Shown here piece after piece: positions 1 to 9,516 of a stretch of 64,000 bases of DNA. The notes beneath the pieces were generated by a model. That model was not told the DNA's origin and did no database searches. It saw only the letters and a program-made list of their open reading frames with translations. The stretch comes from Moniliophthora roreri (lineage: Eukaryota > Basidiomycota > Agaricomycetes > Agaricales > Marasmiaceae), in the NCBI GenBank assembly GCA_001466705.2, contig LATX02000195.1:1-64000 (forward strand), in the 5' to 3' direction. The position numbers and the translations under genes are program-made. The stretch's first letter is position 1. Each line of letters opens with the position of its first letter.

Positions 1-496
1 TGTTCATGACATGGAACAGGTGTAACAGAGGCCTGTGATTTGATATGCTTCTCCAAGGTCTTCTCCTTAAGGAGCAGTGTCTCTGATGCACCATGCTTTC
101 AGCCAGTACTAGCTGAATCAGATGTGGTGGTGGAGATTGATATACTTGATGGTTCTCTAGACAGCTGTGTGAGTCTATATGCTAGCAATTGCTGTAGAAA
201 ACTGGTGAATAGAATAGAATATTGTTTCATGATATAATACACTCACCATAGCTACAGCTAGAGTCAGATCTATCTCCATCTGCAGCTTCAAGCTGCTGAC
301 TCATCAGAGTGAAGTCCCACTCAGCACTGACTCTCTGAGTGAGTTGTGCATCTGAATGGGACTTTTTCTGCTCTCCTGCCACCTCTTCCACTTCACCTGC
401 ATTCCTCATACTCTCTTCAGCTCCATCAGACATTGACTTTCCTTCATCATTCTCTTCATCACTGTCCTGTGCCTCAGCCTTCTTCCTGCCAATATG
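1..496 (-). pseudogene. Myb/SANT-like gene, 3' part left of the retrotransposon
   Basis: This is the downstream part of a minus-strand gene interrupted by the Gypsy element at 502-8849. From 496 down to about 247 it encodes an acidic, serine-rich tail (around QDSDEENDEG) that ends at a GTGAGT donor. Coding-like sequence then continues towards position 1 (KEKTLEKHIKSQ), with a further TGA inside it. If the element and one copy of the target duplication are removed, the frame runs uninterrupted from the right-hand part (8855-9406) into this part. Known: Myb/SANT-like proteins of this kind are common in Agaricomycetes and often belong to, or derive from, DNA transposons. Inferred: the gene was already eroding or was killed by the insertion. 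The exon structure beyond 246 is uncertain. Confidence 0.6.
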
Positions 497-501
497 ACAT
501 A
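497..501. repeat. Target site duplication, left copy (ACATA)
   Basis: The five bases ACATA directly precede the 5' LTR and recur directly after the 3' LTR at 8850-8854. A perfect 5-bp duplication is what Ty3/Gypsy integrases produce, so this is one insertion and not a recombinant of two elements. Confidence 0.93.
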
Positions 502-836
502 TGTTACAATTCTTTATCTTTACCGAACACTTTTTCATTTTCCTTTTCCTATACTACTATTCTGGGCAAGTTAGCACCCGACATTATGTTTCTTCTTGAC
601 ATCTGGACTCATTCACATTCCCAGCATTCCCTTTCCTTCTTCGATATTTATAACATCATCATGACTCCGTTTTATTCTATTAGTTTCTATCCCCTTCCGA
701 TGACATCGCTTATGATGTCAAGTTCCTTATTTATGACTTCATCGACATTCTACCACATTCTATTGCTTTCTACCTGTTTAACAAACAACGATGTCAGTCT
801 CACAGTTTGTATCCAAACGAGTAGCTACAACAGGTG

Positions 837-843
837 TATAAGT
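837..843 (+). promoter_or_regulatory. LTR TATA box (TATAAGT)
   Basis: TATAAGT lies 32 bases upstream of the sequence that is complementary to the priming site (869-880). This is the distance expected between a TATA box and the transcript start, so the R region probably starts at about 869. The same motif occurs in the 3' LTR at offset 7785. Confidence 0.65.
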
Positions 844-868
844 AGGTAGATTTTCAGGCCTAAGCTCT

Positions 869-880
869 TCAGCTTGACCT
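869..880 (+). other. Predicted 5' end of element RNA, self-primer
   Basis: TCAGCTTGACCT is the exact reverse complement of the 12 bases at 1067-1078, just after the LTR. In Tf1/sushi-type elements the first 11 or so bases of the transcript fold back onto the primer-binding site and are nicked to start reverse transcription. The position 32 bases after the TATA box fits the transcript start, so this is read as a self-primer. Confidence 0.7.
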
Positions 881-1064
881 GGTTTATTCAAACTTGTGTT
901 TAAGCCAATGAACGAACTCTGAACTCTAGCTTTTCTTAAGCTAGCTCTCTAACTTGAACCTTGCTCCTTCAGGAAAGGAACTTACCTTTCTTGTTGAAGT
1001 TAACTCCGCATCACTACGTCAAGTGTTGTTGGGTTGTTGTCGTTGCTGCGCAAGTAACGTAACA

Positions 1065-1379
1065 AAAGGTCAAGCTGATCGTTGCCGACCTACCCAGGTT
1101 TAGGCATCATCTACCGAAGACAAGACGTTACCTTGAGCGCGCCTTACAGCAGAACAAGAAGCCGATCTTGACGAAGATCTTGAAGTAGCTGAACAGCTAT
1201 TGAACCCTGACCTGACTTGAACTCCGTGAAGGATCACTTGAAGCCAACGAAGGAAAGCCATCGAAGGGCTTCAAGAACAAGAAACCAAAGAACAAACCGA
1301 GAGCAAACCCAAAGCTAAGTCTTCACACGAATCCGAAACAGAATCCCTGGGAATAAAAGACTTATTCCGAACTCCAGAA
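1065..1379 (+). other. Retrotransposon leader between LTR and gag
   Basis: About 315 bases, rich in GAAGA/AACAA-type purine stretches. Apart from the priming site at its start no ORF or structure is evident. It probably carries packaging signals, which cannot be recognised by eye. Confidence 0.6.
1067..1078 (+). other. Primer-binding site of the self-priming type
   Basis: AGGTCAAGCTGA starts two bases after the LTR end (1064), the usual place for a primer-binding site. It does not begin with TGG, as most tRNA-primed sites do. It pairs perfectly over 12 bases with 869-880 in the predicted R region. This supports self-priming over tRNA priming. Confidence 0.7.
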
Positions 1380-2408
1380 ATGACTACTCCAAGTGGAAGT
1401 ACTGACGTCAAACCTGATGTCAAGAAAGAGGAAAACTCCAATCAGCAATGGGCTGTACAGATTGCGACTTCAGTAGTCGAGGCAATTGATGAAAAGAAGG
1501 AAGACTTGAGCAAAGGACCTGCTCCTGAACCGTATGAAGGAGATCACAAAGATATGCGTCGATTTCTTTTTGATCTCGAACTTTACTTCAGAATGAACCC
1601 TAGCAGAGCAAACACGGACGAAAAGAAGAAAATGATTCTTCTTTTATTCCTTAAAGGAAAGACCGCAGATTGGAAGACAACCGAACAAGAACGATTGTTC
1701 CCAGAGGACGATGACCCCGAGGAGAAAAAGAAAGCTGCCAAAGAAACCTGGAGCACTTTCAAGAACAGATTCAGAAAACATTGGCAACCTGTCGACGTAG
1801 CAGGAGATGCACAGATGAGGATCTGCGATCTCCAAATGAAGGAACGCGCCGACGATTACGTTAATCAATTCCGACTCCTTGCATCCCAGACTGGATACGA
1901 CGATGTTGCCTTGATAACGTTTTTCAAAGAAGGTTTGGTACCTTCTCTCCAAGACAAGATTATGCTCAGACCCGAAGGACCACCTGAGACTATCGACAAG
2001 TGGTACAGAGTTGCTATTTGATACGATAACCAATACAAGTTCGCTATGGCAAACAAGAAACGGAGGCAGCCGAAGGAGACGATAAAACTGAAGATCAATC
2101 GGAAAGAAAAAGAAGTAGTGATCAATCGAACCTTTCCTTTGTCGGATAACGACAAGAAAGACTATATGATTCAAGGGAAGTGTTTCAGGTGTGCACAGAT
2201 CAGTCACATCTCACGAGATTGTCCCCTCAAAGGACAAACACAAACCGAACAGACTCCTTCTCCGAAACCTGAAACAAAGAAAATGACACCATGGGACATT
2301 TTCACCAAAGTTCAGAAAATGATATTGGAACAGGGAGCTGCCGAACAAGAAGAGATCTTCGATCTCATGGGAAAATGCAATTACAGTCTCAACTGTTGTA
2401 CTAGCTAA
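1380..2408 (+). pseudogene. gag (capsid-nucleocapsid), one in-frame stop
   Basis: The reading frame starts at ATG 1380 and runs to TAG at 2406-2408, with one in-frame TGA at 2019-2021 separating the capsid part from the nucleocapsid part. The N-terminal 210 residues are a charged, capsid-type sequence with a Gag region typical of Ty3/Gypsy (DWKTTEQERLF, KNRFRKHWQP). After the stop follow a basic stretch and a CCHC zinc knuckle of form C-x2-C-x4-H-x4-C (CFRCAQISHISRDC), which packages the RNA. A CGA to TGA change would explain the stop. Just before the end this copy lacks 43 bases that are present in the second copy at 3371-3413, which changes how gag passes into the protease frame. Start choice: first ATG after the leader, in frame with the knuckle. 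Confidence 0.85.
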
Positions 2409-3257
2409 GTTTATGAGACATTCTATGCATATTCCATTCATGTACAACAATGGGACAGAAATTGTCGAAGGAAAAGCCCTGATCGATTCTGGGGCAGGAG
2501 GACGCTTCATTAGTGAAGAAGAAGCACGAAAAACAAAGAAGCTGTGGAACAAACTGCCAAAACCCATCAAAGTTTATAATGTTGATGGAACACGAAACAA
2601 AATTGGTTGGATCACACACACAATCACTATGGAGATTTCCATCAGAGATAAAGAAATGACGGAGACACTTTTTATTTTGGGACTCGGACCGGAACAAATG
2701 ATCTTAGGATTGCTCTGGTTACAAGATCAAAATCCAGATATTGATTGGATCACCGGAGTAATCCGATTCAGACCTAAATGGAAGATCATGGTTAGGAGAC
2801 CAATCAAACATTTCTCAGGAATCCTTGACAAAGCGGAAGACAAAGAAGTGATTATCAGGTCATTCATTAGAGGAGAAGAGGATAGCAATGAAATCAGAAT
2901 CAATGCTAAGTTATCCGCCTCCCAGGTATTGGCACAAGCTCACGAGATTAAACCAAAAAGTCTAGAAGAGCTGATTCCTCCTTACCTGTTGGATTATACC
3001 GATAGGTTTGAGAAGAAGAAATCTGAAAGATTCCCACCATCTTGACCCTATGACCACGCAATAGATTTGAAACCCGATTTCAAACCTCGGGATTGCAAAG
3101 TCTATTCCCTTTCACCCAAGGAACGAGTCGAACAAGACAAATTCTTGGACGAAAACCTTTGAAAAGAGTACATTCGACCTTCGAAATCTCCAATGGCTTT
3201 CCCTTTTTTCTTCGTTTCAAAGAAAGAAGCGGGAGCACTCAGACCATGCCAAGACTA
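2264..3257 (+). repeat. First copy of a ~1 kb repeated gag-pol segment
   Basis: This segment (gag 3' end, protease, start of reverse transcriptase) recurs at 3259-4295 directly after a single N. The two copies read as the same sequence except that 43 bases at 3371-3413 are absent here. The junction falls in the middle of a reverse transcriptase codon run. Contig ends that overlap but were not merged would produce exactly this pattern. Confidence 0.85.
2413..3257 (+). pseudogene. pol fragment (protease), first copy, ends at the N
   Basis: The frame starting at 2413 encodes the retropepsin-like protease with the active-site motif DSGA (ALIDSGAGGRF) and the flap/ILG region (GLLWL). It ends at TGA 3043-3045, then resumes in the same frame up to the start of reverse transcriptase ([13 protein letters not shown]) before it breaks at the N at 3258. 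It is the same protein as 3436-4083. The reverse transcriptase and later domains exist only once, downstream of the N. I therefore treat this as a duplicate piece and not as a separate gene. Confidence 0.8.
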
Positions 3258-3258
3258 N
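3258..3258. other. Single N, probable contig junction
   Basis: The only ambiguous base in the element. The sequence before it matches that ending at 4295 and the sequence after it matches that starting at 2264, so the N separates two overlapping stretches. Confidence 0.9.
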
Positions 3259-4295
3259 GAAACCTGAAACAAAGAAAATGACACCATGGGACATTTTCAC
3301 CAAAGTTCAGAAAATGATATTGGAACAGGGAGCTGCCGAACAAGAAGAGATCTTCGATCTCATGGGAAAAGAGGGTTTTTGAAGAGGTGGAAGAGGATGA
3401 CGCTCTTACCACCTGCAATTACAGTCTCAACTGTTGTACTAGCTAAGTTTATGAGACATTCTATGCATATTCCATTCATGTACAACAATGGGACAGAAAT
3501 TGTCGAAGGAAAAGCCCTGATCGATTCTGGGGCAGGAGGACGCTTCATTAGTGAAGAAGAAGCACGAAAAACAAAGAAGCTGTGGAACAAACTGCCAAAA
3601 CCCATCAAAGTTTATAATGTTGATGGAACACGAAACAAAATTGGTTGGATCACACACACAATCACTATGGAGATTTCCATCAGAGATAAAGAAATGACGG
3701 AGACACTTTTTATTTTGGGACTCGGACCGGAACAAATGATCTTAGGATTGCTCTGGTTACAAGATCAAAATCCAGATATTGATTGGATCACCGGAGTAAT
3801 CCGATTCAGACCTAAATGGAAGATCATGGTTAGGAGACCAATCAAACATTTCTCAGGAATCCTTGACAAAGCGGAAGACAAAGAAGTGATTATCAGGTCA
3901 TTCATTAGAGGAGAAGAGGATAGCAATGAAATCAGAATCAATGCTAAGTTATCCGCCTCCCAGGTATTGGCACAAGCTCACGAGATTAAACCAAAAAGTC
4001 TAGAAGAGCTGATTCCTCCTTACCTGTTGGATTATACCGATAGGTTTGAGAAGAAGAAATCTGAAAGATTCCCACCATCTTGACCCTATGACCACGCAAT
4101 AGATTTGAAACCCGATTTCAAACCTCGGGATTGCAAAGTCTATTCCCTTTCACCCAAGGAACGAGTCGAACAAGACAAATTCTTGGACGAAAACCTTTGA
4201 AAAGAGTACATTCGACCTTCGAAATCTCCAATGGCTTTCCCTTTTTTCTTCGTTTCAAAGAAAGAAGCGGGAGCACTCAGACCATGCCAAGACTA
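3259..4295 (+). repeat. Second copy of the repeated gag-pol segment
   Basis: 1037 bases matching 2264-3257, with 43 extra bases at 3371-3413. The extra bases look ancestral, because they read as acidic coding sequence at the gag/protease boundary. A run of five T at the start of the insert puts a TGA in the gag frame. Confidence 0.85.
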
Positions 4296-6939
4296 TAGGG
4301 ATCTTAACAATGGAATGATCAAAAATCGATACTCTCTTCCTCTTGTCACTGACCTTGTGGATAAACTAAAAACAGCTCGTGTTTTTACCAAGCTAGACCT
4401 GCGAAATGGGTACAACAACATCCGAATCAAAGATGGTGATCAATGGAAAGCAGCGTTCAAAACTCCCAGAGGACTCTTTGAACCAACGGTTATGTTTTTC
4501 GGGCTAACAAATTCACCTGCCACGTTCCAGGCCTTTATGAACAATATCCTAAAAGACTTCATCAACAAAGGATGGTGCATTGTATACATGGACAACATCC
4601 TCATATTTTTGGATGACAGGCGAACACATCAACTTCGAACAAAAGAAATCCTGGAACGGTTACAAGAACATGATCTATACCTTAAACTGGAAAAATGCGA
4701 ATTCGATGTAGTCAAAACGCTCTTCCTAGGATTGGTCATCACCCCCGGACATGTCCAGATGGATGCGACGAAATTAGTGGGAATTAAAGACTGGGAACCA
4801 CCGACTACACTCAAAGGTGTGAGATCTTTCCTCAGATTCGCAAATTTCTATTGGAAATTTATAGGACGATATGCGGAAATCGCGTGACCTCTACACGATT
4901 TGACGAAGAAAGACGTACCCTTTGAGTGGACGAAACAATGTCAAATAGCTTTCAAAATAATGAAGGCGAAATTCCTACAACAACCAATCCTAAAAATGGC
5001 GGATGATACACAACCTTTTGTCATCGAGGCCGACACGTCGAAATGGGCTACGGGAGCTGTATTGCGACAAAAGGACACAGATAACGAGTTACACCCATGT
5101 GGATATCTGTCACATGCTCTCACAGAGACGGAACAGAACTACAAGATCTATGACAGAGAACTTTTAGCAATAGTAAATGCTCTCAAGGCATGGGAACATT
5201 ATTTGCTAGGTTCCACTCACCCAGTGACGATTCTATCTGATCACAAGAACTTGTCTTACTTCAGAACCACACAGAAGTTAAATCGAAGACAAGCCCGATG
5301 GAGCCTTTATCTCTCTCAATTCGAACTGCAACTGATTCATGTACCAGGAATGAGAATGGTACAATCAGATGCTTTGTCAAGGAGACCGGATCTTGTAGAG
5401 GAAGAAGACACGGACAACAAGAACATCGTTGTATTACCTGATAAGTTATTCATTAATACAATCGACACAGAACTGAAGGACATGCTTGAAGAAGCATTGC
5501 CGACAGACGAATTTTTCAACATGACAATGGAATCTTTGTTGGAGAAAGGAACTACTCCGATAAAGTCCTTCTTACAAAATTGGAAGACAACAGACGGAAT
5601 CCTCTATTACAAGAATAGAGCGTATGTTCCAAATGACCCGACCCTATGCAAACACTTGGTGAAATCAATCCATGAAGCATTACCACATGGACATCCAGAA
5701 CAATGGAACACCGTTGATCAGATCCAACGAAACTATTGGTGGCCAGGAATGACGAAATACATCAAAACATTTGTGGACGGATGTGCAGCATGTCAACAGA
5801 TGAAAATTAACACGCACCCTACACAAGTACTGTTACAACCTATTGGGGGGCATAAAGATGCGTTACCATTCCAAATCATTACGATGGATCTGATCACAGA
5901 CCTTCCAGAAGTGGACCAATGCAATTCAATCTTAGTCGTGGTGGACCACGCCGCTACTAAGGGGGTGATTTTCATTCCATGCAAGAAGAAACTAGATGCA
6001 GCAGAGATGGCCAAACTTCTCTTTCAACACGTGTACAAGAGATTCAGACTACTGGACAAGATCATTTCAGATAGAGACCCTCGATTTGCTGCAGAAGTGT
6101 TTACCGAAATGGGAAGGATATTGGGAATCAAACAAATGCTGAGTACCGCTTATCATCCTCAAACGGACGGAGAAACTGAAAGAGTTAATCAAGAAGTGGA
6201 AATCTATCTACGCTTCTTCTGCGTGAAAGAACAAACAAAATGGAAGGACCTCCTCCACTTTGCAGAATTCGCGCACAACTCTCGGACACATTCAGTAACC
6301 AAACAATCCCCTTTTTACTTTACGATGGGTTACCATCCCTGACCATTACCCACAGTATTCGACAGAATGCTGATTCCATCAGTGGAGAAACGAATCGAAG
6401 AACTCAAGAAGCTGAGAGAAGAAACCTCAGCACTCTTGGACATTTCCGCAAGGAGGATGAAAGAAAGAAACGGAAGATGCTTCGACAAATTCGAAAAAGG
6501 ACAAAAGGTTTGGCTAGAAGGGAAGAACCTCTCACTTGGTTACCTGTCGCCAAAGCTGTCGCCCAAAAGAGAAGGACCCTTCGAAATCGAGGAAGTAATG
6601 GGACCAGTAACCTACAAACTAAAACTTCTGTTCCAATGGAGAATCCACCCTGTCTTCCATGCTGGTCTTCTTACACCGTTTAGGGAAAACGATGTCCATG
6701 GACCGAACTTCCTTGAACCACCACCTGACATCATAGAAGGACAGGAAGAGTTTGAAGTGGAAGCAATCATTGGTCATTGACCGAAAGGAAAGAAGAAGGG
6801 AAAAGTCCAGAAACCAACTCATTACCTCGTGTCTTAGAAAGGATACAATTCGTCCCACAATCAATGGAAAAGGCTGAGTGCCCTCAAACATTCGATGGAG
6901 TTGTATCTGGAGTATAAAATCCGACACAATCTTCCCTAG
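3259..6939 (+). pseudogene. pol polyprotein: protease, RT, RNase H, integrase, chromodomain
   Basis: From the protease on, all domains share one frame, which ends at TAG 6937-6939. Order: protease (DSGA, about 3520); reverse transcriptase from about 4200 ([28 protein letters not shown]) with the active site written YMDN at 4588-4596, where the family has YMDD or YVDD; RNase H (FVIEADTSKWATGAVL, LSDHKNLSYF); integrase with the H-H-C-C zinc region and D-D-E residues (ITMDLITDLP, SDRDPRF, AYHPQTDGETERVN); and a C-terminal chromodomain around 6820-6900. In-frame stops lie at 4081, 4198, 4885, 6340 and 6778 (all TGA) and 6835 (TAG, where the chromodomain family has the Trp of LVxWKGY). Each is one transition from CGA or TGG. 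The element cannot make a working enzyme set. Confidence 0.9.
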
Positions 6940-6957
6940 GACTCCACCCTAACAAAC

Positions 6958-8275
6958 ATGTCTTCTGCACTCCCGTACTCCTCTTGACAGATCTTTTCTC
7001 ACGAAATCACCCACACTGGACTGTTTTGTCCCAGTGCGTTCGAACTCCTCTTCCTCATAAACTCCGAAGACTATGACGATCAAATCACCGCCACCGTTCA
7101 AGACAATGACAGACTTCGGGCCTTCTGGGGCAGCATGCTCTTTCTAAGAGGACATCGCTGCAGAATGAATGAGGCCTTGGCTCAACTCGATCGACAAGCC
7201 GGAACGTTCGCCGAAGCCATGACAAATGATGAAGACGCGATCCAATTAATGGGTCCTATTACGGTACCAGTGCCCGTCCTAGACGTTGAGAACTTACCAG
7301 TTCACGTAGAACTCCCGAAAGATGACGATGAACCCTTCTCTGACAGCGAGGACATCAACCCAAATGAACCTGCCTTCTTCCACGAGCTCCAGCGAACTCA
7401 TCGAAGACTCCGAAGAGCGATTGTCGTCGCTTGCAGACAATGCCTTCTCCAGACAAGGCAGAGACTACGTCCTGCATCCCCTACCATCAATCCCCACTCA
7501 ACACAGACCAACAATGCTAACCCCAACTCCCAGAACGAGCTCGTCTACCCCCCTGAGTCATCGGATATGCGAACCTCTGACAGCTCGGGAACCATCTCTG
7601 ACGCAACTGAATGAGCACGACTATTCCCCACCACCTCCCCATGTACAACACCTCCTCCTATGCTCAGACCAGAAGCTGATCGATCCGGCTCCACCACTAC
7701 TTCCTCTCACAAACAACAATTCGACGCCACCAATCAATTCAACACCACTAATGGGGCATCTAACTCCAGAACGCAGATCAGTGTGAGACGACGAAGATAT
7801 CGACGAAGAACCAGAAGAGCTACTACCCGTCGACAAATCGAGGAGTCCCACGCCGCATACCATGGAATGGACGGAAGAGGTGTACGAGCGACTCTGTGCC
7901 CTGTGTGCAAGCTGGAGAAGCACTGCACCACTGACTGCAGGGAGTATAGTTGCCCGATCTGCACCGAACGTGCACCTGGACATTTATCTAGTGACTGTCA
8001 TGACCAACGAAGGTCTCGAAGAACTTCGAACCATAACTATTCCCTCGGTGATCCAGCTGCTTACAACAATCTTACAGACCATCTTGCCTGGGACGATGAG
8101 GTCTATGGAGACAGAGAATCCTGAACGACGAGACCCACTGCCGAGACCAGCGTTCGTAGTAGACATAGGAGAAGAAGAAGGTCTGAGATATTTTTACAGA
8201 GTGAACTTGCCACAGTTTGAAGGAGAGTGGCTACACATGGGACAGCCAGCGATGAGCGTAGATGCTCAGGCATAA
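6958..8275 (+). pseudogene. Retrotransposon ORF3, tandem zinc-knuckle protein
   Basis: An ATG at 6958, 18 bases after the pol stop, opens a frame that continues through TGA 6985 and TGA 7612 to TGA 8122. Near 8115 the coding sense passes to another frame, ending at TAA 8273-8275, so one frameshift is inferred. The middle of the protein is acidic, then low-complexity and arginine-rich (SVRRRRYRRRTRR). It then carries two metal-binding knuckles, C-x2-C-x4-H-x4-C (CPVCKLEKHCTTDC) and C-x2-C-x6-H-x4-C (CPICTERAPGHLSSDC). The location after pol resembles the extra ORFs of some plant and fungal Gypsy elements. Its role is unknown; nucleic-acid binding is the obvious guess from the knuckles. It is not env-like: no signal peptide or membrane segment is visible. 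Confidence 0.65.
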
Positions 8276-8283
8276 AGAGGGGG
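8274..8283 (+). other. Polypurine tract
   Basis: AAAGAGGGGG, followed by TAA and the 3' LTR at 8287. This is the expected position and composition for the plus-strand primer of reverse transcription. Confidence 0.8.
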
Positions 8284-8286
8284 TAA

Positions 8287-8849
8287 TGTTACAATTCTTT
8301 ATCTTTACCGAACACTTTTTCATTTTCCTTTTCCTGTACTACTATTCTGGGCAAGTTAGCACCCGACATTATGTTTCTTCTTGACATCTGGACTCATCCA
8401 CATTCCCAGCATCCCCTTTCCTTCTTCGATATTTATGACATCATCATGACTCCGTTTTATTCTATTAGTTTCTATCCCCTTCCGATAACATCGCTTATGA
8501 TGTCAAGTTCCTTATTTATGACTTCATCGACATTCTACCACATTCTATTGCTTTCTACCTGTTTAACAAACAACGATGTCAGTCTCACAGTTTGTATCCA
8601 AACGAGTAGCTACAATAGGTGTATAAGTAGGTAGATTTTCAGGCCTAAGCTCTTCAGCTTGACCTGGTTTATTCAAACTTGTGTTTAAGCCAATGAACGA
8701 ACTCTGAACTCTAGCTTTTCTTAAGCTAGCTCTCTAACTTGAACCTTGCTCCTTCAGGAAAGGAACTTACCTTTCTTGTTGAAGTTAACTCCGCATCACT
8801 ACGTCAAGTGTTGTTGGGTTGTTGTCATTGCTGTGCAAGTAACGTAACA
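8287..8849 (+). repeat. 3' long terminal repeat
   Basis: 563 bp, colinear with 502-1064 at an offset of 7785, with eight transitions between the two. It ends AACA and is followed by the second ACATA. Confidence 0.95.
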
Positions 8850-8854
8850 ACATA
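8850..8854. repeat. Target site duplication, right copy (ACATA)
   Basis: Identical to 497-501. It marks the right end of the insertion. Confidence 0.93.
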
Positions 8855-9406
8855 CATTCAACTGCTTTGGAAGAGTGGTATCAAGAGGCATAAGCACATC
8901 AAAATATTTCTGGTACTTGTAGCCCTTGTTCTGGAAAGGAGCTGCTCTCAGGTTAGCCTTAACATACTCATTTCAGTTGTTCTCATGTTCAGGCATGATA
9001 TTTGCACCAAGCTGCTGGTCCCATGGAGGCCATCCAGACTTATGATTAATTTTGATGACTTCTTCCCAGTCATGTTTGATCTGCAAATCAGAAAAATGAT
9101 TAGAGCTGTCAAAAATGAATAGAATGTCAGGTACAGTGCCATACTCATCCTTGCATCCTTTCCCCATCTTATCTCCTCCACTGGCAGGTGGATTGAGTGT
9201 CTCAGCAACCTCATTAAATACTGCAATCCTGAAATTCCCCCTCTCTGAGATTCTGGACTGATGTTCAACAAGTCCTTTGAGAAGATTTTCTTCATCAGCC
9301 TTGGACCATACAGCATGTGGTTTCTTCTCATTGGTTGCAGAAGTCTTGGCCTTTTTCTTGGCATTTACAGAGCTGGTACCTTTCTTCCCTATGCTAATGC
9401 TCTGGT
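8855..9406 (-). pseudogene. Myb/SANT-like DNA-binding protein gene, 5' part
   Basis: Read on the minus strand, an exon starting near a CAG acceptor at about 9407 encodes a lysine-rich lead followed by a trihelix/Myb-SANT-like domain: HAVWSKADEENLLKGLVEH, a GCKDEY turn, then, after an intron (GTACCT to TTGCAG, about 9074-9137), HDWEEVIKINHKSGWPPWD. The domain continues with EYVKANLRAAPFQNKGYKY up to the retrotransposon. An in-frame TGA at 8973-8975 sits where relatives have Trp, a TGG to TGA transition. The gene is therefore broken twice: by this stop and by the insertion. Known: such proteins bind DNA and often accompany Harbinger-like transposons. The start codon is not certain. Confidence 0.65.
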
Positions 9407-9516
9407 TGAAGCAAGGGAGGATCAATACTAGTGAGTGCAAAGATGTTAAGAGGAGATGTGAAAAATTTGTGGTTATGCTACAGTCACATCAATGTCACTA
9501 ACTAGTCACTACTCTG

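Larger units (their letters stand above)
502..1064 (+). repeat. 5' long terminal repeat
   Basis: 563 bp, aligned without gaps to the 3' LTR at 8287-8849. I count eight differences (positions 551, 613, 628, 652, 702, 831, 1042, 1049). All are transitions, about 1.4 percent. It contains the TATA box at 837-843 and the predicted transcript 5' end at about 869. Confidence 0.95.
502..8849 (+). mobile_element. Ty3/Gypsy chromovirus LTR retrotransposon with third ORF
   Basis: The element has two 563-bp LTRs beginning TGTTAC and ending AACA, a 5-bp target duplication, a TATA box and predicted transcript start in the LTR, a leader with a self-complementary priming site, gag with a CCHC knuckle, and pol in the order protease, reverse transcriptase, RNase H, integrase, chromodomain. 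A third ORF with two zinc knuckles and a polypurine tract follow. The integrase-after-RNase-H order identifies Ty3/Gypsy, and the chromodomain places it with the chromoviruses. The element is inactive: gag, pol and ORF3 carry about nine in-frame stops, and the reverse transcriptase active site reads YMDN. Part of it (2264-3257 and 3259-4295) is present twice around an N, so the true length may be about 7.3 kb. Confidence 0.93.

Noticed and set aside
3286..3440. Upstream in-frame ATG giving the second protease copy a longer N-terminus
   Set aside because: The stretch is gag sequence read in the wrong frame, so it is not a true protein start.
2211..3735. Long minus-strand frames opposite gag and protease
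   Set aside because: They are shadows of the coding strand; they duplicate exactly with the repeated segment and have low-complexity Phe/Ser composition.
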